From the NCBI GenBank assembly GCA_035578155.1, contig JAPWDM010000023.1, positions 2,170,001-2,234,000 of the forward strand: DNA of 64,000 nucleotides, in the 5' to 3' direction. Positions 50,930 to 63,759 of this stretch are shown here, piece by piece; the first letter of the stretch is position 1; every line of letters starts with the position of its first letter. This DNA is from Brachynemurus nebulosus (taxonomy: Eukaryota > Arthropoda > Insecta > Neuroptera > Myrmeleontidae). The position numbers were made by a program, and so were the translations under genes. The notes under the pieces are model-generated. The model did no database searches, was not told the DNA's origin, and saw only the letters and a list, made by a program, of their open reading frames with translations.

Positions 50930-51582
50930 ATTGGGCGCATTCGTATCGGCGTTAGTCAAAGTAGCTTGCTCTTACTTTTAAGCACATTACACTTGTTTTG
51001 AAGTGCACTTGCCTTACTTTTGAAATATTTGTATATTCCTGTTTCACTTTCCATGTTCTTGAGAGAAGGGTGAAGGTATGTATACGATGTGTACCGAACG
51101 CTATTACTTGGCTATAAACTATGTGTGCTAGAATCATCGTATCATAGAGATGTACATGATATGATTTTATTCACAGAGTGCTAATTTAAATACAAGAGTA
51201 ATATTGTACTAGATTTTAGATAAAATTTCTTGTTAATACAATAATACGTGAAAGTTGTTAAAAAATTATTAGTTATTAATTATTTAGAATTTAGCTAATT
51301 CACTTGAATGAATTTTTTTAATGAAAATAAGTTGCGTTTTTAATGATAATAGGAATATTTTTATTGGAACGAGAAAAAATTAAAAAATAAAATAACAGAA
51401 AATTCTCATATAATTTTTATCAGTATAAATTGAATATATAATTCATTTTATTTATTTATACTATTATTATTATTATCATTATTATATTATTAATTTTTTT
51501 TTATTATAATAAGAATTGTACAGAATTTTTATAAGAATTAAATGTAAAATGTTGAAATGGTAAAAATTTTAATAGGTATTGG
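50930..51582. repeat. Dispersed repeat family W, copy 2
   Basis: Direct copy of 26618-27295 with a shortened TTA tract. Confidence 0.85.
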
Positions 51583-51887
51583 GATCTGTCCAAAAGGAGG
51601 AGCTTCAGAAAAATGGCTGACAAAAAAGTGCATTAACATTAGTTTTATATAATATAGTAACCAGTGCTATATTAAGAAAAAATGATAAATATTAGAACTG
51701 TTTGTATTTGGGTTGACACACCCTAACTACCCTAACTACTGTTACTGACACCAGATGGCAATAGTGTTGTTAAGCTCGATTCCTATACGAAAGCTAATTT
51801 ACACAAGTTGTCTCGTAATTAATGAGTTAAGGTAATAAAAAAATTTTATCGATACAGTAATACTTAAGTAAAACTTATGAATCTCAC

Positions 51888-52252
51888 CTTCTTTAAGAAA
51901 TTTTTCAATATTTTTTAAAGGTATATTATAAATCGGAGAAAATTGCGTATTTTTGTCTGATTTTTGAGTTGTTATATCTTTAGAAGTTATCAATTCGCAC
52001 GATGAATTTGAATTTGACAGAGATTTATTATATTTCGATTTATGGCTGTACATTATGTCACGTCTTAAATCTGGATTTACATATTTTGCAGTCTTATAAC
52101 GTGGCTGGGCTAAACTATTAATACGATCAGATGCAACGGCATACAGTGCTTGTGGTTTACAGTAAACTGGTTTGTATATTTCCGGGTCATATTTCGGTTT
52201 AATACGTCGTTTAGGTGGTTGTGATAATTTCTCTAAACGTTCTGATACCATC
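51888..52252 (-). CDS. THEG (testicular haploid expressed) repeat protein, single recognised exon
   Basis: An exon bounded by an acceptor (CTTACAG before 52252) and a GTGAGA donor after 51888 encodes about 121 residues starting MVSERLEKLSQPPKR. Two copies of a THEG-type repeat are visible: SERLEKLSQPPKR and ASDRINSLAQPRYK, about 40 residues apart. THEG/SPMAP2-like proteins bind microtubules in sperm tails; that role is inferred from the family. The ATG at 52251 follows the acceptor by one base and may be the start codon, with an upstream non-coding exon, or may be internal. The exon ends in phase 1, so at least one further exon should lie to the left, probably beyond the repeats at 49-51.6 kb. 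I could not find it. Read-through without splicing would add about 29 unremarkable residues. Confidence 0.6.
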
Positions 52253-52794
52253 CTGTAAGCAGAGAAGGAAAAAGTGGAATTTTATGAACATTTCGACGAT
52301 TAACGCTCTAATTTTTAGTGTTCCGTAGTCATAACTATGGAACACTCATCGTTTTGCGTGGTTTGACATGCACTTGATTAGTTTTTAACACGCATGAATG
52401 GATTCAGTCTAAATACAAAAATGCGTGGATCGATCGACGCCTTTTGGCGGGATGCCATACCACTTTACGTTCAGTCTTTCCACAACCAATGAACGTATAA
52501 GATCAACTGTTATCACCGCAGTATATTACATTGCTGGTTAATCGTTGTTAATTATTAGAGCACACAGCACACCGCAACATACCGCGTTGTTATACGTGCA
52601 TGGTGTTATGTATATGTACGCAAGACACACACACACATACACGCATCATACTATGTACATAACAGGTGAGTGGGGATTTACGTCACTCACACGTCACTTT
52701 TTTTCCACGCTGAGATCACTAGTGTAGAGATAGAAATATTGCTTCTGGTCTTCTATGGTTTTTAATAGAGAGTGTCGTATCCTAAGCAATTTAA

Positions 52795-53469
52795 GGGGGT
52801 ATTCTAGTCTAGAGGCTCGATTTTCGGGTAATTTTACGGCTGTAATAAAAAAACAAAAGAGTAAACATTTTTAGTATTAATTTTTTTACCAGTTTTTTAT
52901 TGATATTTGAAAAGTATAAAAATGTATAAAAATTTAAAAAAAAATTCAAAATTGAAATCGGTACAGGCCGATAAAGTGGCGACTCAAAAAAAAGGTGTCT
53001 CCTGGTTGACGTGATTCCAACCCTCCTGGTGATCTGAAGCATAAAATTTTAGTTCATTCTTAATAACACGGATGTAGAATTAGCTGGACGTAGCCGATTT
53101 GAAAAAATAAATTTTTTCATAAAATGGCGTTCATTTAAAATAATTATTTTTTCGCCTCCTTTTTTCAACTTTGGAAATTTTTTAAAAATAGTAAAAAAAA
53201 TAAAATTTCAAAAACCCCTACGTTGGGCCAATTTTGATAGTATTTAGAAGGTCTGTACCAAATTTCAAGTAAATCGGTGCATTAGAACTTGAGATATCAT
53301 GTCAACCGTATCGAAAAATGTAGTTCCGAGTAATTCATATTAAAAATTTGAATTTAACACTGAAAAGATACACAGTACGCAGGGAAAAAGTGACCATAAC
53401 TCTAAAAATAATCCGAATTTCTGTAAATCCTTTTTCGATTTTTTCGAATTTCTAGACTAGAATACTGCC
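52795..53469. mobile_element. TTAA-flanked MITE, 675 bp
   Basis: Ends GGGGGTATTCTAGTCTAGA and its near inverse, with TTAA at 52791-52794 and 53470-53473, so a piggyBac-type target. No coding frame. Confidence 0.75.
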
Positions 53470-53473
53470 TTAA

Positions 53474-54520
53474 TAGAACACACCGCAGAGTCAGTGATTA
53501 GAGTTTTTCATAATTTTTGGAATATTATTTAGGAAATTTAAGTATAATATGTATTACGGTTTCTCATTTCCCTAATTTTCTTTGAAATGATTACGGAATT
53601 TTGCGTCGTGAGATGGCGGTCTCGTAAAACTTCTTTATGTTTTCAATTTATGATTTCATGTTGAACACAATGGTATGTTTATCAAGTTCGAACTCGAATG
53701 GATGATGAACGGATATTAAAAACTTGCCGAATTTCTAGCCAACAAGTCGGAAAAAATTTTCATTACCTGATATTATTAAAGGAGTTCCACTTTTTAAAAA
53801 TTTTTATTACTGATTTGTCTGATTTATATTGTAAAATTTTAATGTAAATTAGGTGTAAACAGTTGTTTTTTCGGATATTTTAAAATAATTAAAACTATGG
53901 TTACAAAATTTTAGAATTGTTTAATCCACAGACCAATGAACACTATTATATTATACTAATTATACTACTAGACAATGCGTAAAGCCAGTTTCTAGGTATT
54001 TTTCTTGAAGCAGGTAACAAGGGTGAGACGGGTGAAATTTAATGAAATAATATAATGTCAATTTTTGAGCAAATGCGACTATAATTATTGCAGGACATAA
54101 TTTGTACACGTACGTATTTTCAAAATAAAGCGAATACCACTTTCCTTCTTTCAAAATTTTGCAGTTTCTTCTCCAAAAAGTAAAATTTTATTATCAATAT
54201 TATATTTTGACAATAATTATTTGAAAATGTAACTACGGATACGAATCAACTATTTCATAACAGAATACTATTGAGGTCGGAATTTAGTCGTAACTGATTG
54301 CTTCAATAAATTATACATTTATATTATATGTCTCTATAATATAAAATATAATATGTTCACTGGTCTGTGGTTTAATCACTTAGATCTTGTAGATAGTTTT
54401 TTTTAACTTACTCGTTGCTGATGAGCTCGCACATGCGCACAGATTTTTTTTAATGACAACAGAAAACCCGGGATATATCAATGCTCGGGATACATTATTA
54501 ATGAAGACGGCCCTTATCAC
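53474..54520. other. Intergenic, nothing recognised
   Basis: AT-rich. I see no coding, RNA or repeat-end signal. Confidence 0.4.
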
Positions 54521-54528
54521 ATTTAAAT

Positions 54529-55339
54529 TAGGGATGGAAAAGGCGCGCGCAAAATCGATTCTTGACTAAAATCGACTTTCATTTTTTCGATTCTCAAAGT
54601 CTTAATTGACTCTGAAAGTTGACTTTTCGACTTAAATCGACTTTTCAAAAATTTATTAGTTTATTTATAGAAACTATTAAGTATATATGTACTTTAAACA
54701 ATCTGTACTGTATTAAGTATGTTTTAAACAATTTATTAAATAATGAACATATAATTTTTAAGAATTTAACAAGAGATAATTTATCAATAAATTGCACGCG
54801 ATTTGGTGTTGAACATTAAAATTAAAATTAAAATGGACAGTAGAATTAATGGGTCGATTCGTATCGGTGTAAGCCAAAGCCGCTTGCACTCATTTTGAAT
54901 CAATTTGCACTTGTTTTGATATATACATCGACGTATACGCTGTATACATCGGTATGCAGCGTATACGGTATACGATATATACCGAACGCTAATACTTGAC
55001 CCTTCTCTCTAGAACATGGAAAGTGAGACAGGAATATACAAAAATGTTAAAAGTAAGCCAAATGTGATTCAAAACAAGTGCAAATTGATTCAAAATGAGT
55101 GCAAGCGGCTTTGGCTTACACCGATACGAATCGGCCCAATGTTAAGCTACTGTTTAATTAATGTTAAGCTAATGTTTTTGCACGATTTATAAATGCACAT
55201 TGCACATACGCAAAAAGTCGAAAAGTCATCGAGTGAGAGTCGATTCCAGGTCGACTTGACGTGACTGAAATCGATTCTAAAAAGTTGATTATTTTTAGTA
55301 AATAATCGACTAAAGTTGGAGTCGACTTTACCATCCCTA
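54529..55339. mobile_element. hAT element, 811 bp, with nested inverted-repeat element
   Basis: Ends TAGGGATGG and CCATCCCTA. ATTTAAAT is duplicated perfectly (54521-54528, 55340-55347). TCGACT motifs crowd both subterminal regions. Confidence 0.88.
54851..55137. mobile_element. Foldback MITE nested in the hAT element
   Basis: Arms GGGTCGATTCGTATCGGTGT and GGGCCGATTCGTATCGGTGT continue for about 65 bp through AGCCGCTTGCACTCATTTTG. Related ends occur near 50,694, 50,935 and 26,620. Confidence 0.8.
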
Positions 55340-55351
55340 ATTTAAATATAA

Positions 55352-55711
55352 GGAGCATTCGAAACGCACCTAGCCAAAGTGTCTTGATATTACTTTTAAG
55401 AACATTACACTTGTTTTGAAGTGCTTTTGTCTTACTTTGGAGATATTTGTATATTCCTGTCTCACTTTCCATGTTCTTGAGAGAGGGGTGTAGGTATGTA
55501 TACGATGTATACCGAACGCTAAGTATACGATGTATACCGAATAGCGTTCGGTATACATCGTATACATACCTTCACCCTTCTCTCAAGAACATGGAAAGAG
55601 AGACAGGAATATACAAATATCTCCAAAGTAAGACAGAAACACTTCAATACAAGTGTAATGTTCTTAAAAGTAAGATTAAGACACTTTGACTAGGTGCGTT
55701 TCGAATGCTCC
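55352..55711. mobile_element. Palindromic MITE, 360 bp
   Basis: Arms of about 170 bp (GGAGCATTCGAAACGCACCT, AAGTGTCTTGATATTACTTT and their inverses) meet at a CGATGTATACCGAACGC centre. It sits 4 bp from the hAT target duplication. Confidence 0.85.
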
Positions 55712-55712
55712 C

Positions 55713-56801
55713 ATAGTTAGCCGATAATGAAAGTTGAAAATATTGTAGACCTATGACGATATAGAATCTACATCGTCAGCTAGAAAAATTGAACTATGTA
55801 AAAGTAGTATATACACATAGATGACAGTAGTAACTAGTGTCATCATATTTCCTTAGGTAATGTTTGTTGTTTCTTTGCGTTACATGATTATGTGTGGTTT
55901 TTTTTCGTGTTTTTTTTAAAGGCGAAGGTAATAAAACAAATTTTTAAAAAATCACAACATTATTTATTTAACAGTTCATAGAATTAATTACATTTACATA
56001 ATCTAATTTCTTTGGTTATTAATTAATAACAAGTTGGTATTGTTTAACAGGATATATGAATATTATTTTCAAATTGATCGAAGAATAGGGGAATTTTAAT
56101 TAGAACATCAGACATGACATTCTATTTTTGAAATTTTTTTAAAATTACAGTTCAGAGAGTAGATAATGGGTCTTTTATAAAACTAAATTCCTAGGCTCAT
56201 TTAAATAGAATTTAGTTTTACCAAGATATAGAAGAAATCCATATTTTTAAACATATACAAAAACACTTATTAAAATAAGGCTCAAAGATAATTTACAAGT
56301 TTTTTTTTTTTCGTTTAAAAATAGGGAAAACTTCTTATATAATGTTTTGGATGTCGATTTTTAAATAATTTATTTTTATCTACGATAGTCCTACGAAATA
56401 TTATTTTTGGTAGCAATATTTATTTCCCAACAATTATAATATTTTATATATACTCTGATAGGAAATAACAATTGATATTTATCGTATTTAATAAATACAG
56501 TGGAATTTTATACTATTTACATGAATTTTATTTATATTAAATTTTAAAAGTAACATGATTTTTAAAAAAAATTCACAATTAAAATGTCTAATAATAACGA
56601 TTCTTTTATAAAACTAAAAGAATTGTTTTAAGTAAGGCTTTATGATAGAATTTTTAAATGCTTTATAATTTCCACTGTAACAAAAAGCATAAATATTTAC
56701 TAAAAATATTATTATTTGTGTATTTTTTTTTAAATAATGATATTTCTAGTATAATTGATTTAATATTTTTTTTTAAATAAGTAAAATTATAAAATAAAAA
56801 A
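55713..56801. other. Intergenic and probable 3' UTR of the PDZ gene
   Basis: Very AT-rich. AATAAA on the minus strand occurs near 56,525. No gene seen. Confidence 0.4.
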
Positions 56802-59800
56802 TTAAACAATTTTTCTTGCTACCACGATACAAACAGGTCCACGAACAATTCGTAGCAGATCAATCACATTATTTGTTGTCATATTTTCCACATTTTCATC
56901 ATTAACCTGCAATAAATGTTTAAATATTTAATCAAATTTTATGTAACAAACCACATACAAATTGTGGAATCTATAGATTCACATGAAAATGTTATTTGAG
57001 ATAGAAGGAAGTATATGAATGTATATAGTGAATGTATTAGGACATAAGTCCGTTCATTGTTAAATAAATAAATAAATAAGTAAAAACGGTGTACCACAAC
57101 GTTCAGCACTTGTTCCCTTGCTATTTATTTAGCGAGAGATTGAAATTTAGTATTAAAAATGTAACAGAAATGTGAAAAATAAGATCAAAATTATAACCAA
57201 GTTTTTTTTATTAAATTTAAATATTATTTTTCAAATAGTATCAAGATTTTTGTTTTTGTTTAAATAAATAGAGAGGGGGGTTTTGCAGCCATAAAGGGTT
57301 TCAATTTTGGATTGAAAGGAAATTTGAATTCGATTGTTGAAAAATTGATTAAATACTAACTCTGAGTAGTTGATCACCAGCTTTTAGACGGCCATCCCTA
57401 GCTGCCACACTGTCTGAATGAACTGCACTAACGAACGTTTCACCATTTTCTCCTTGTTGTAAACTAAAGCCCAGTCGACTATTCCATCCGCGGTTTAATT
57501 CAATTGTTATTATTTCCTAAAATAAAAATTATTTACTAGTCGAAATATTTTGTTCTGAATATAAAAATGTTTTCTTTGCCGCGTTTCACCAATAAATAAT
57601 TTATAAGATTACGAGCCGATTTTCGAGTTTCATCCGACCATTAGAGGGACTGTAATATAACAATTTTGGGTTTTTTCAATTCAACTATCATCTGTTTGTT
57701 TCAATCACTGAGCACTGAATAGAATAGAGGGAGTATATGTATTAAAGTATGAAGCACATGACGTCATTAAACTAAACCACATTTGTGATTAATCACGTGA
57801 AAGAAAATTTAGTTTTAATTATATTATGTAATACATTCGTTCTAATGGTGGCAAAGAAAACATTTTTCACTTATTATTTGAAATGTTCTGTTTTATATTC
57901 AGAACAAAAGAACAACACGAGAGATTTGTATTTTTTCGAATAAATTTGTGTTTATATATAACGAAAATTTGTTGCCTAGCAATTTAACGAGAAGAACTGT
58001 TAACTAACAAAAACGCGACAGCGAAGCTGAAGCGTATTTGGGTTGACAGTTTTTCTCGTTAAATTGCTTTTAGGCAATAAATTTGAGTTGTAGAAAACAC
58101 AAATTTATTCAGAAAAAATATATAACTCAAGTGTAATACGGTAAGACAATTTAACGAATAAAATAAATTAGTATAATTCAAATTATTATTTAAGACATTG
58201 TCACTATGGTTTTGAAATCAACTAAGTTTACCAATACGAATTTTTGTTTCATTTTTACCGTGTTTACCTACAACGAAATGACCAATGAAATGTTTTGTAC
58301 CATTTTTTTTTTCGCTGTAAAAATCTGTCCTAACATTTTTTCCATGGTAAAAGTGAAAAAACTACAATATTCTTATGGAACTTGATATACATGATTTAAA
58401 TTGTCAATAATCAGTGCCGGATTTACACTAGGGGCACGCGGGGCACTGACCCCGGGCGGCAAAATTTGGAACACGTGATAATTTTTTTCATCACTTATTT
58501 TCTAATGGGAAAATAACAAATAGGAGCTTTTTTTTGCTCGTCACTTATTTTCTGATAGGAAATTAAAAAACGGGAGCTGTTTTTTTTTTGCTCGTCACTT
58601 ATTTTTTGATAAGAAAAGGTAAAAAAGTGGGAAAGTTAACCCTAGAATCATACGTATTCGTCAAAATGACGAACGAACTTCTCTACCTGCTCCAATACTA
58701 CAACTTGTCGTTGCCTGCTTGCTGTGAAATTTCTGTTATCTAATTTATTTGTTATTATACGACAGCAAATTTATAAATTTTGTTTATAGTTGCTGTCGTT
58801 TTGTTTGTATTGAAATAGTGTACGTCAAAAGGACGACGATGTATGATTAACCGATGTTTTTTTTTTTTTAGAGAGTGTACTTTACATATAAAAGTTTTCC
58901 TAATTTTTCTAAAATTTATTAAAGATATGGATGTTATGATTAATTTATTCAATGATAATGATAATATGAAAGGTGATTACAGCTGTTTGACTTATAGAGA
59001 CGACATAATATTGAAGTTTTAATATATTGAATCGAAAACCAAAGAATGCGTTTCAAGTGACTTAATAAAAGATTGACAATTTATTTTGTGGAAAATAATT
59101 TAATTTTATTATTTTTTGAGATCTTATTCGAAAAATTACTAACAAATTTTAGAAAATTTACAAATGTGCCTAATCAGGAAATAACTACATATCTACGGGA
59201 ATATTTGTGACCGAGAAATTTCACATTCTGTAAAGTCACACATGTCCAACGACTCATAATAGTTCATAAATTAATTATTTGAAAGACATATCTTATGATA
59301 CAATTGATGTATTTATCTATTTTTTAATTTTTATAATAAAAATATGCTTTGATAAAAAAATTAAAAAAATTAATAAATATTTATATTAAAAAATTTTTCC
59401 AAATGCAATTTTTGTAAATATTTTGTTCACTTTTGTAGTATTGTTATGTAAAAAAATGTTTTTTTGCAAATAAACTCTAAAATTCTCCGTAAGAAGTCCA
59501 TTCGTCAAAATGACGCCGATGTATGATTAACGTTTCTCGTAGACCAACGTATGATATTCTAGGGTTAATAAGAAATTTTTGTTAGGGGCGGCATTTTTCA
59601 CAGTGTTCCGGGCGACACTTAGGGTAAATTCGGTCCTGTCAATAATAATTAATTTTTTTGAAATATTAAAACTTACAAAATCACTTCCATCAGTGTGAAG
59701 AATTTTTCTTTTCGGTTGACCACTAGCATCTGTATCATCAACTGACGTTTCCGGTGTAAATACAATTCCTTTCCATTTTAATAAACCTTTACTTCCCACA

Positions 59801-62800
59801 TTTTCCGGTTTATGATTACGTTCACCGGTATCTTCACTTGTACCACATTTAGGATGCGCCGATTGATAGGAAGGATTACTATACGTGAATCCTTTCGATG
59901 ACATTGGAGGCATACTAACCGGTTCATCCGGTGTATCGTTCATATTCATTTGATTCCGTTGTCCTGCACAATTCGCTTCATCATACGATGATTCCTTATT
60001 AAACGTTAAATTTGGCGCATCTAATATGTCGGCATCTAAATTATTTAATTCGTATGCGTTGTGTGCCAGCGAAAATTGAAATTTTGGCTTACGAGACGTT
60101 GGTGTTGATACGGGTGAACATAAATTTAGAAAATTCGGACGGATTGGTTTTTCCGGTTCTGATTCATTGCTAGAAATATTTGTATTTACGTCGGATCCAA
60201 TTGATGCCTTTCGACTAAAACTATCTGATTCAGAAGTCACTTGACTAGAAATATATCTATAGGAACCTACAAAATAAAAAAAAAGTGTTATTGTATACAA
60301 CAATAATAATACAGTCAAGTTTCTTATAACGCGGTATCCTTATTACGCGAATTCTATATAACACGGTGTGAAATTACGACAAGTCACCTATAACGTGATC
60401 TCCATAGAACGCGATTTTCGTACAAGAAAATTTCAACGACTCAAATGACTTGAAAAAATTATCTATAGTTGCACTTATTCGATGTGTTAAATTGTCGAAG
60501 TGCTTCTGAAGTCAATCGATCATAAAATGAATCTGTTTTTTATTATATTTGTTTATAAATTATACTTTTCGTAATCGAAAACTTTGATCGTAAATATCTT
60601 TTGAACCGTGTCGTAACGAAAAAATAACGAAATTTTAGAAGGCTTATTAAGCGAAGCAAGCTACTGAAAATTATCGATATTGAAAATAACGATAATATTT
60701 TAAAAATGGATGATGTAAGCCTTATATTATAAGGAAAGGAAGTATGCATTGAAATATATCACACCTATTGAATACTTTTCCTTATCAAAATCCTTCGATC
60801 GAAAATAGACCGTAAATAGTGTACATAAACCCAACTTCAAATGTGTAAAATCCTATATATTCGTTATCATTTCCATTATAAAATCCGATTAATTAAAACT
60901 AGAGATGTCAATTCTCCAAAAAAAAGATCGATTTTTGGATCGATTTAAATCGAAATAAAAAAAATCGATTAAAAAAAAAATTGGCTAAAGAAAATCGATT
61001 CTGTGAGATCGATCTAAAAAATCGAAATTTTGAAAAGTTTAATAAAATTAGCTGAAAATTTTTGTTTAAGGGACTTACTTGATAGTACATAGGTAATATC
61101 GTGTAAAAACGCCTTACATTATATTTGAAAAGGCGATGAGTTAACTTTTCAATTATAAATATAAAAAATAAGGCAATTGAATATGTAGGACGAATACCAC
61201 GAAATGAACCAAGTTTATTCAAAATTTCAAACAAATTGACAACAATTTTTTTTCTAAATAAGTCTATTTTGTAGGAAGGAATTGTCTTTTGCACAGATAG
61301 GTGGTCTCTTCCTTCCTTTTGTATTAATAGTCTGACTTATAGAGCCATAGGAGGGGTTTGTTGATATAACGAGTAAAAAGTGACAATTAACAATAGAGTT
61401 TTTGGTATTTCATTTTAACACATCTTTCTTTGTAGAATTACTATTAAAATAAAGTTATTTTTGAAAAAAATCGGTTATCGATCTCTTACTTTTAATAATT
61501 GATTCATGAATCGATTCAAATGAAAAAAATCGAAAAAAGAATCGATTTTTTAAGCTTCGATTAATCGATTTAAAATCAACATCTCTAATTGAAACCGTAT
61601 CAATCACAACTTGATACTTTGACAAAGTAGTTTTTATATAGGTCTGATTTACGTACAATTTATTATTTTATTTTTGCGGCACGATTCACTTAATTTGGAT
61701 TAATTCTGAATCTTCATATAACGCGGTATATATATTTTTTTTTGTTTTTCTTATTTTTGTAATTTCCACAACGCGGTTTTCATAGAACTAATTTACTGAT
61801 ATCAATTAATTCTGAGTCTTCTATAACGCGGATTCTATATAATGCGGTACAAATTAACCGCGTTATAGGAGACTTGACTGTACTTTAAAATTTTGTTACC
61901 TTTATCATCATTACATAGACTACCATCACCTTCTGATTCTGTTGGCGTTGATTTTTGTGTTCGACGCAGTCTTCTTGGTGTTGAATTTATATGAATATTT
62001 GTTGGCCAGTCTTCGTTAGATTTTCCACTATTTTCACTATTTTGTAAACGTTCATTGCCAGGTGATAATTTTCGAACGGCTAAATCCGTTAACATATCCA
62101 TCGCTTCTTGTCTGTAAAAAAATATGTTATATAAATTAATTAATATCAAAATAAAAAAAAAATTCACAATATCTTTACCTAAGTGGTTTAAGTTTAGTCG
62201 GAGCATCTGGTTCGGTTGGTGACAATGCAGTAACTGGTGTTTGCGCGGCATCTCGATACAGTCTTAATTTTACTTCTTGACCACACTGTCTCAGGAACTG
62301 AACAGCTTCTTCATGGCTGAATGAAGATAGCTCAACGTCATTCACCTGCAAATTAAATCGTTTTATTAAATCAGAACCGTATTTAAAACGAGTTAAAATT
62401 TTGTACAGTATAATAAAACTTACAGCCACTATTTTATCACCAGGTTTAATTCGGCCATCGGACAGAGCTGGCTCCCGAACTAAGGCTCTTACGTAATGAC
62501 CTAATGCACTTTCATCTTCTTTGCGTAACGTAAAACCTAATGATCCTTGTACTTTTGTGAGAACTATATCGAATTCCTGTTTCAAAAAACAAAAAAATAA
62601 TTAAAAACTGATGTTTACCATACTTAGAAAAAAATATTTTGATTCAAAGGCATTATTTCTTTTATTAGTGTCAAAAAATATTTCTTCACTTCAAAAAAAT
62701 ATTTGTTAATATTATTGAAAGAAATCATTTTTTAACACTTAATTCTTACACTGAGAATAAAGATTTTTGATTCAAAGAAATTATTTCGTTCAATAGTGAT

Positions 62801-63759
62801 CAAGAAATAGTTTTTTTAAATTGATATTCTTAGAAAAAACTTCTTCAAACAAATGTTTTCTTCCAATTGACAAAAAAAATATTTTTTACTTCAAAAAAGT
62901 ATTTTGTTGAGATAATTCAAGTAAATCATTTTTTTAAACATTTAATTGATACAGTGAGAAAAAATTCTTTAATCCAGAGAAATGTTTCCATTTAATAGTG
63001 TTAAAAAATACATAGGAAACTCCTATATCGCACGCTCCCATTTAGCAATTTTGTCGCACACAAGATGTGTATAATGGCACCCCTCCGTGTTTTAATACAA
63101 ATATGTTTGAATGTGTTAGTGTCTAAGTAATAGTTTGTAACAGTAAATCATACAAATATATAAATCAGAAACTTTGACGCCCGTGATCTTACGATGATTG
63201 TGGATTGCGTAATGGGAGTTTCCTATTACTTTGTTGAGACTATCTGAGAAATAATTTCTTTGAGTTAAAGAATTTTTTATAGAAAATAATTCTTACCCCG
63301 GTGAAGCAGTCTTCGTACGGCGTTAAAGGAGGAAGTAAATTTAATGAGCAAGGAGGATCTCGTTTCGGTGGCGGGGGAGGAACATCACTTAGTGGACTAA
63401 CTGCGTTTAATATTTCTGCTGGAGGTCGACATATAGTTAAAACAACTGTTGGAGGTGTTGTTCGTAATACTTCAAGAGCTTCCTAAAATTTTGTAATTTT
63501 TTGTAACAAAAAGTGTCAAATAAAATTTTAATAAAGTGTTAAAAACGTACGTAATTTGTTAACCCTGTTAAAGTTAAACCATTTGCAGCTAATATTAAAT
63601 CTCCAGTTGATAGAAGTCCACATGATGCAGCCGGTTGATTAGGAAACAGCCTTTTAATTCGTATTAAACCAGGCCATGGTCCTCCACTATCGATACCTCC
63701 GGTAACACTTAAACCTAATCCACGAGAATTTTTTGTTAACGTCACCGTAAATACAGATT
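56802..63759 (-). CDS. Multi-PDZ scaffold protein, C-terminal part (FRMPD2/PTPN13-like PDZ domains), 5' end outside window
   Basis: Eight exons join in frame into 592 residues: 63759-63551, 63482-63297, 62576-62424, 62345-62179, 62111-61900, 60266-59677, 57516-57361 and 56906-56802 (stop TAA). PDZ A spans the first two exons (RGLGLSVTGG, a GLIRIKRLFPNQPAA loop, GDLILAANG). PDZ B spans 62576-62179 (GSLGFTLRK, SDGRIKPGDKIVAVNDVEL). A Ser/Thr/Pro/Asn-rich linker of about 270 residues with no recognised domain follows. PDZ C spans the last two exons (SRLGFSLQQG, DGRLKAGDQLLRVND), and the protein ends ARKIV shortly after it. PDZ A and B resemble those of FRMPD2 and PTPN13. The end directly after a PDZ, without a phosphatase domain, argues against true PTPN13. 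The gene starts beyond base 64,000, so any FERM or KIND domain cannot be seen. Confidence 0.8.
57895..58403. repeat. Dispersed repeat family M, copy 2 (inverted)
   Basis: Reverse complement of 36598-37065, extended to the hAT target site at 58404. Confidence 0.85.
58412..59638. mobile_element. hAT element, 1.23 kb, perfect 8-bp duplication
   Basis: Ends CAGTGCCGGATTTACA and, inverted, CAGGACCGAATTTACC. TCAATAAT is duplicated perfectly (58404-58411, 59639-59646). The inner part is a nested piggyBac-like element. Confidence 0.9.
58640..59564. mobile_element. piggyBac-like element nested in hAT, 925 bp
   Basis: Ends CCCTAGAATCATACG and, inverted, CCCTAGAATATCATACG, flanked by TTAA. CCCTAGAA is close to the classic piggyBac end. 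CGTCAAAATGACG palindromes occur at both ends. No transposase is intact. Confidence 0.85.
60312..61880. mobile_element. pogo-like element in a PDZ-gene intron, 1.57 kb
   Basis: Ends CAGTCAAGTTTCTTATAACG and, inverted, CAGTCAAGTCTCCTATAACG with TA on each side. ATAACGCGG motifs repeat internally. It contains a nested hAT (60900-61587). Confidence 0.88.
60900..61587. mobile_element. hAT element nested in pogo element, 688 bp
   Basis: Ends TAGAGATGT and ACATCTCTA, flanks ATTAAAAC and ATTGAAAC (7/8). AATCGATTT motifs crowd both sides, as in the related element at 2518-3082. Confidence 0.82.
63013..63226. mobile_element. Short MITE in a PDZ-gene intron, 214 bp
   Basis: Inverted ends TAGGAAACTCC and GGAGTTTCCTA. 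The surrounding intron (62577-63296) also has degenerate AAATATTT/TTCTTTGA repeats. Confidence 0.6.

Noticed and set aside
63301..63486. Gly-rich plus-strand ORF
   Set aside because: Antisense of a PDZ-gene exon that is joined in frame on the minus strand.
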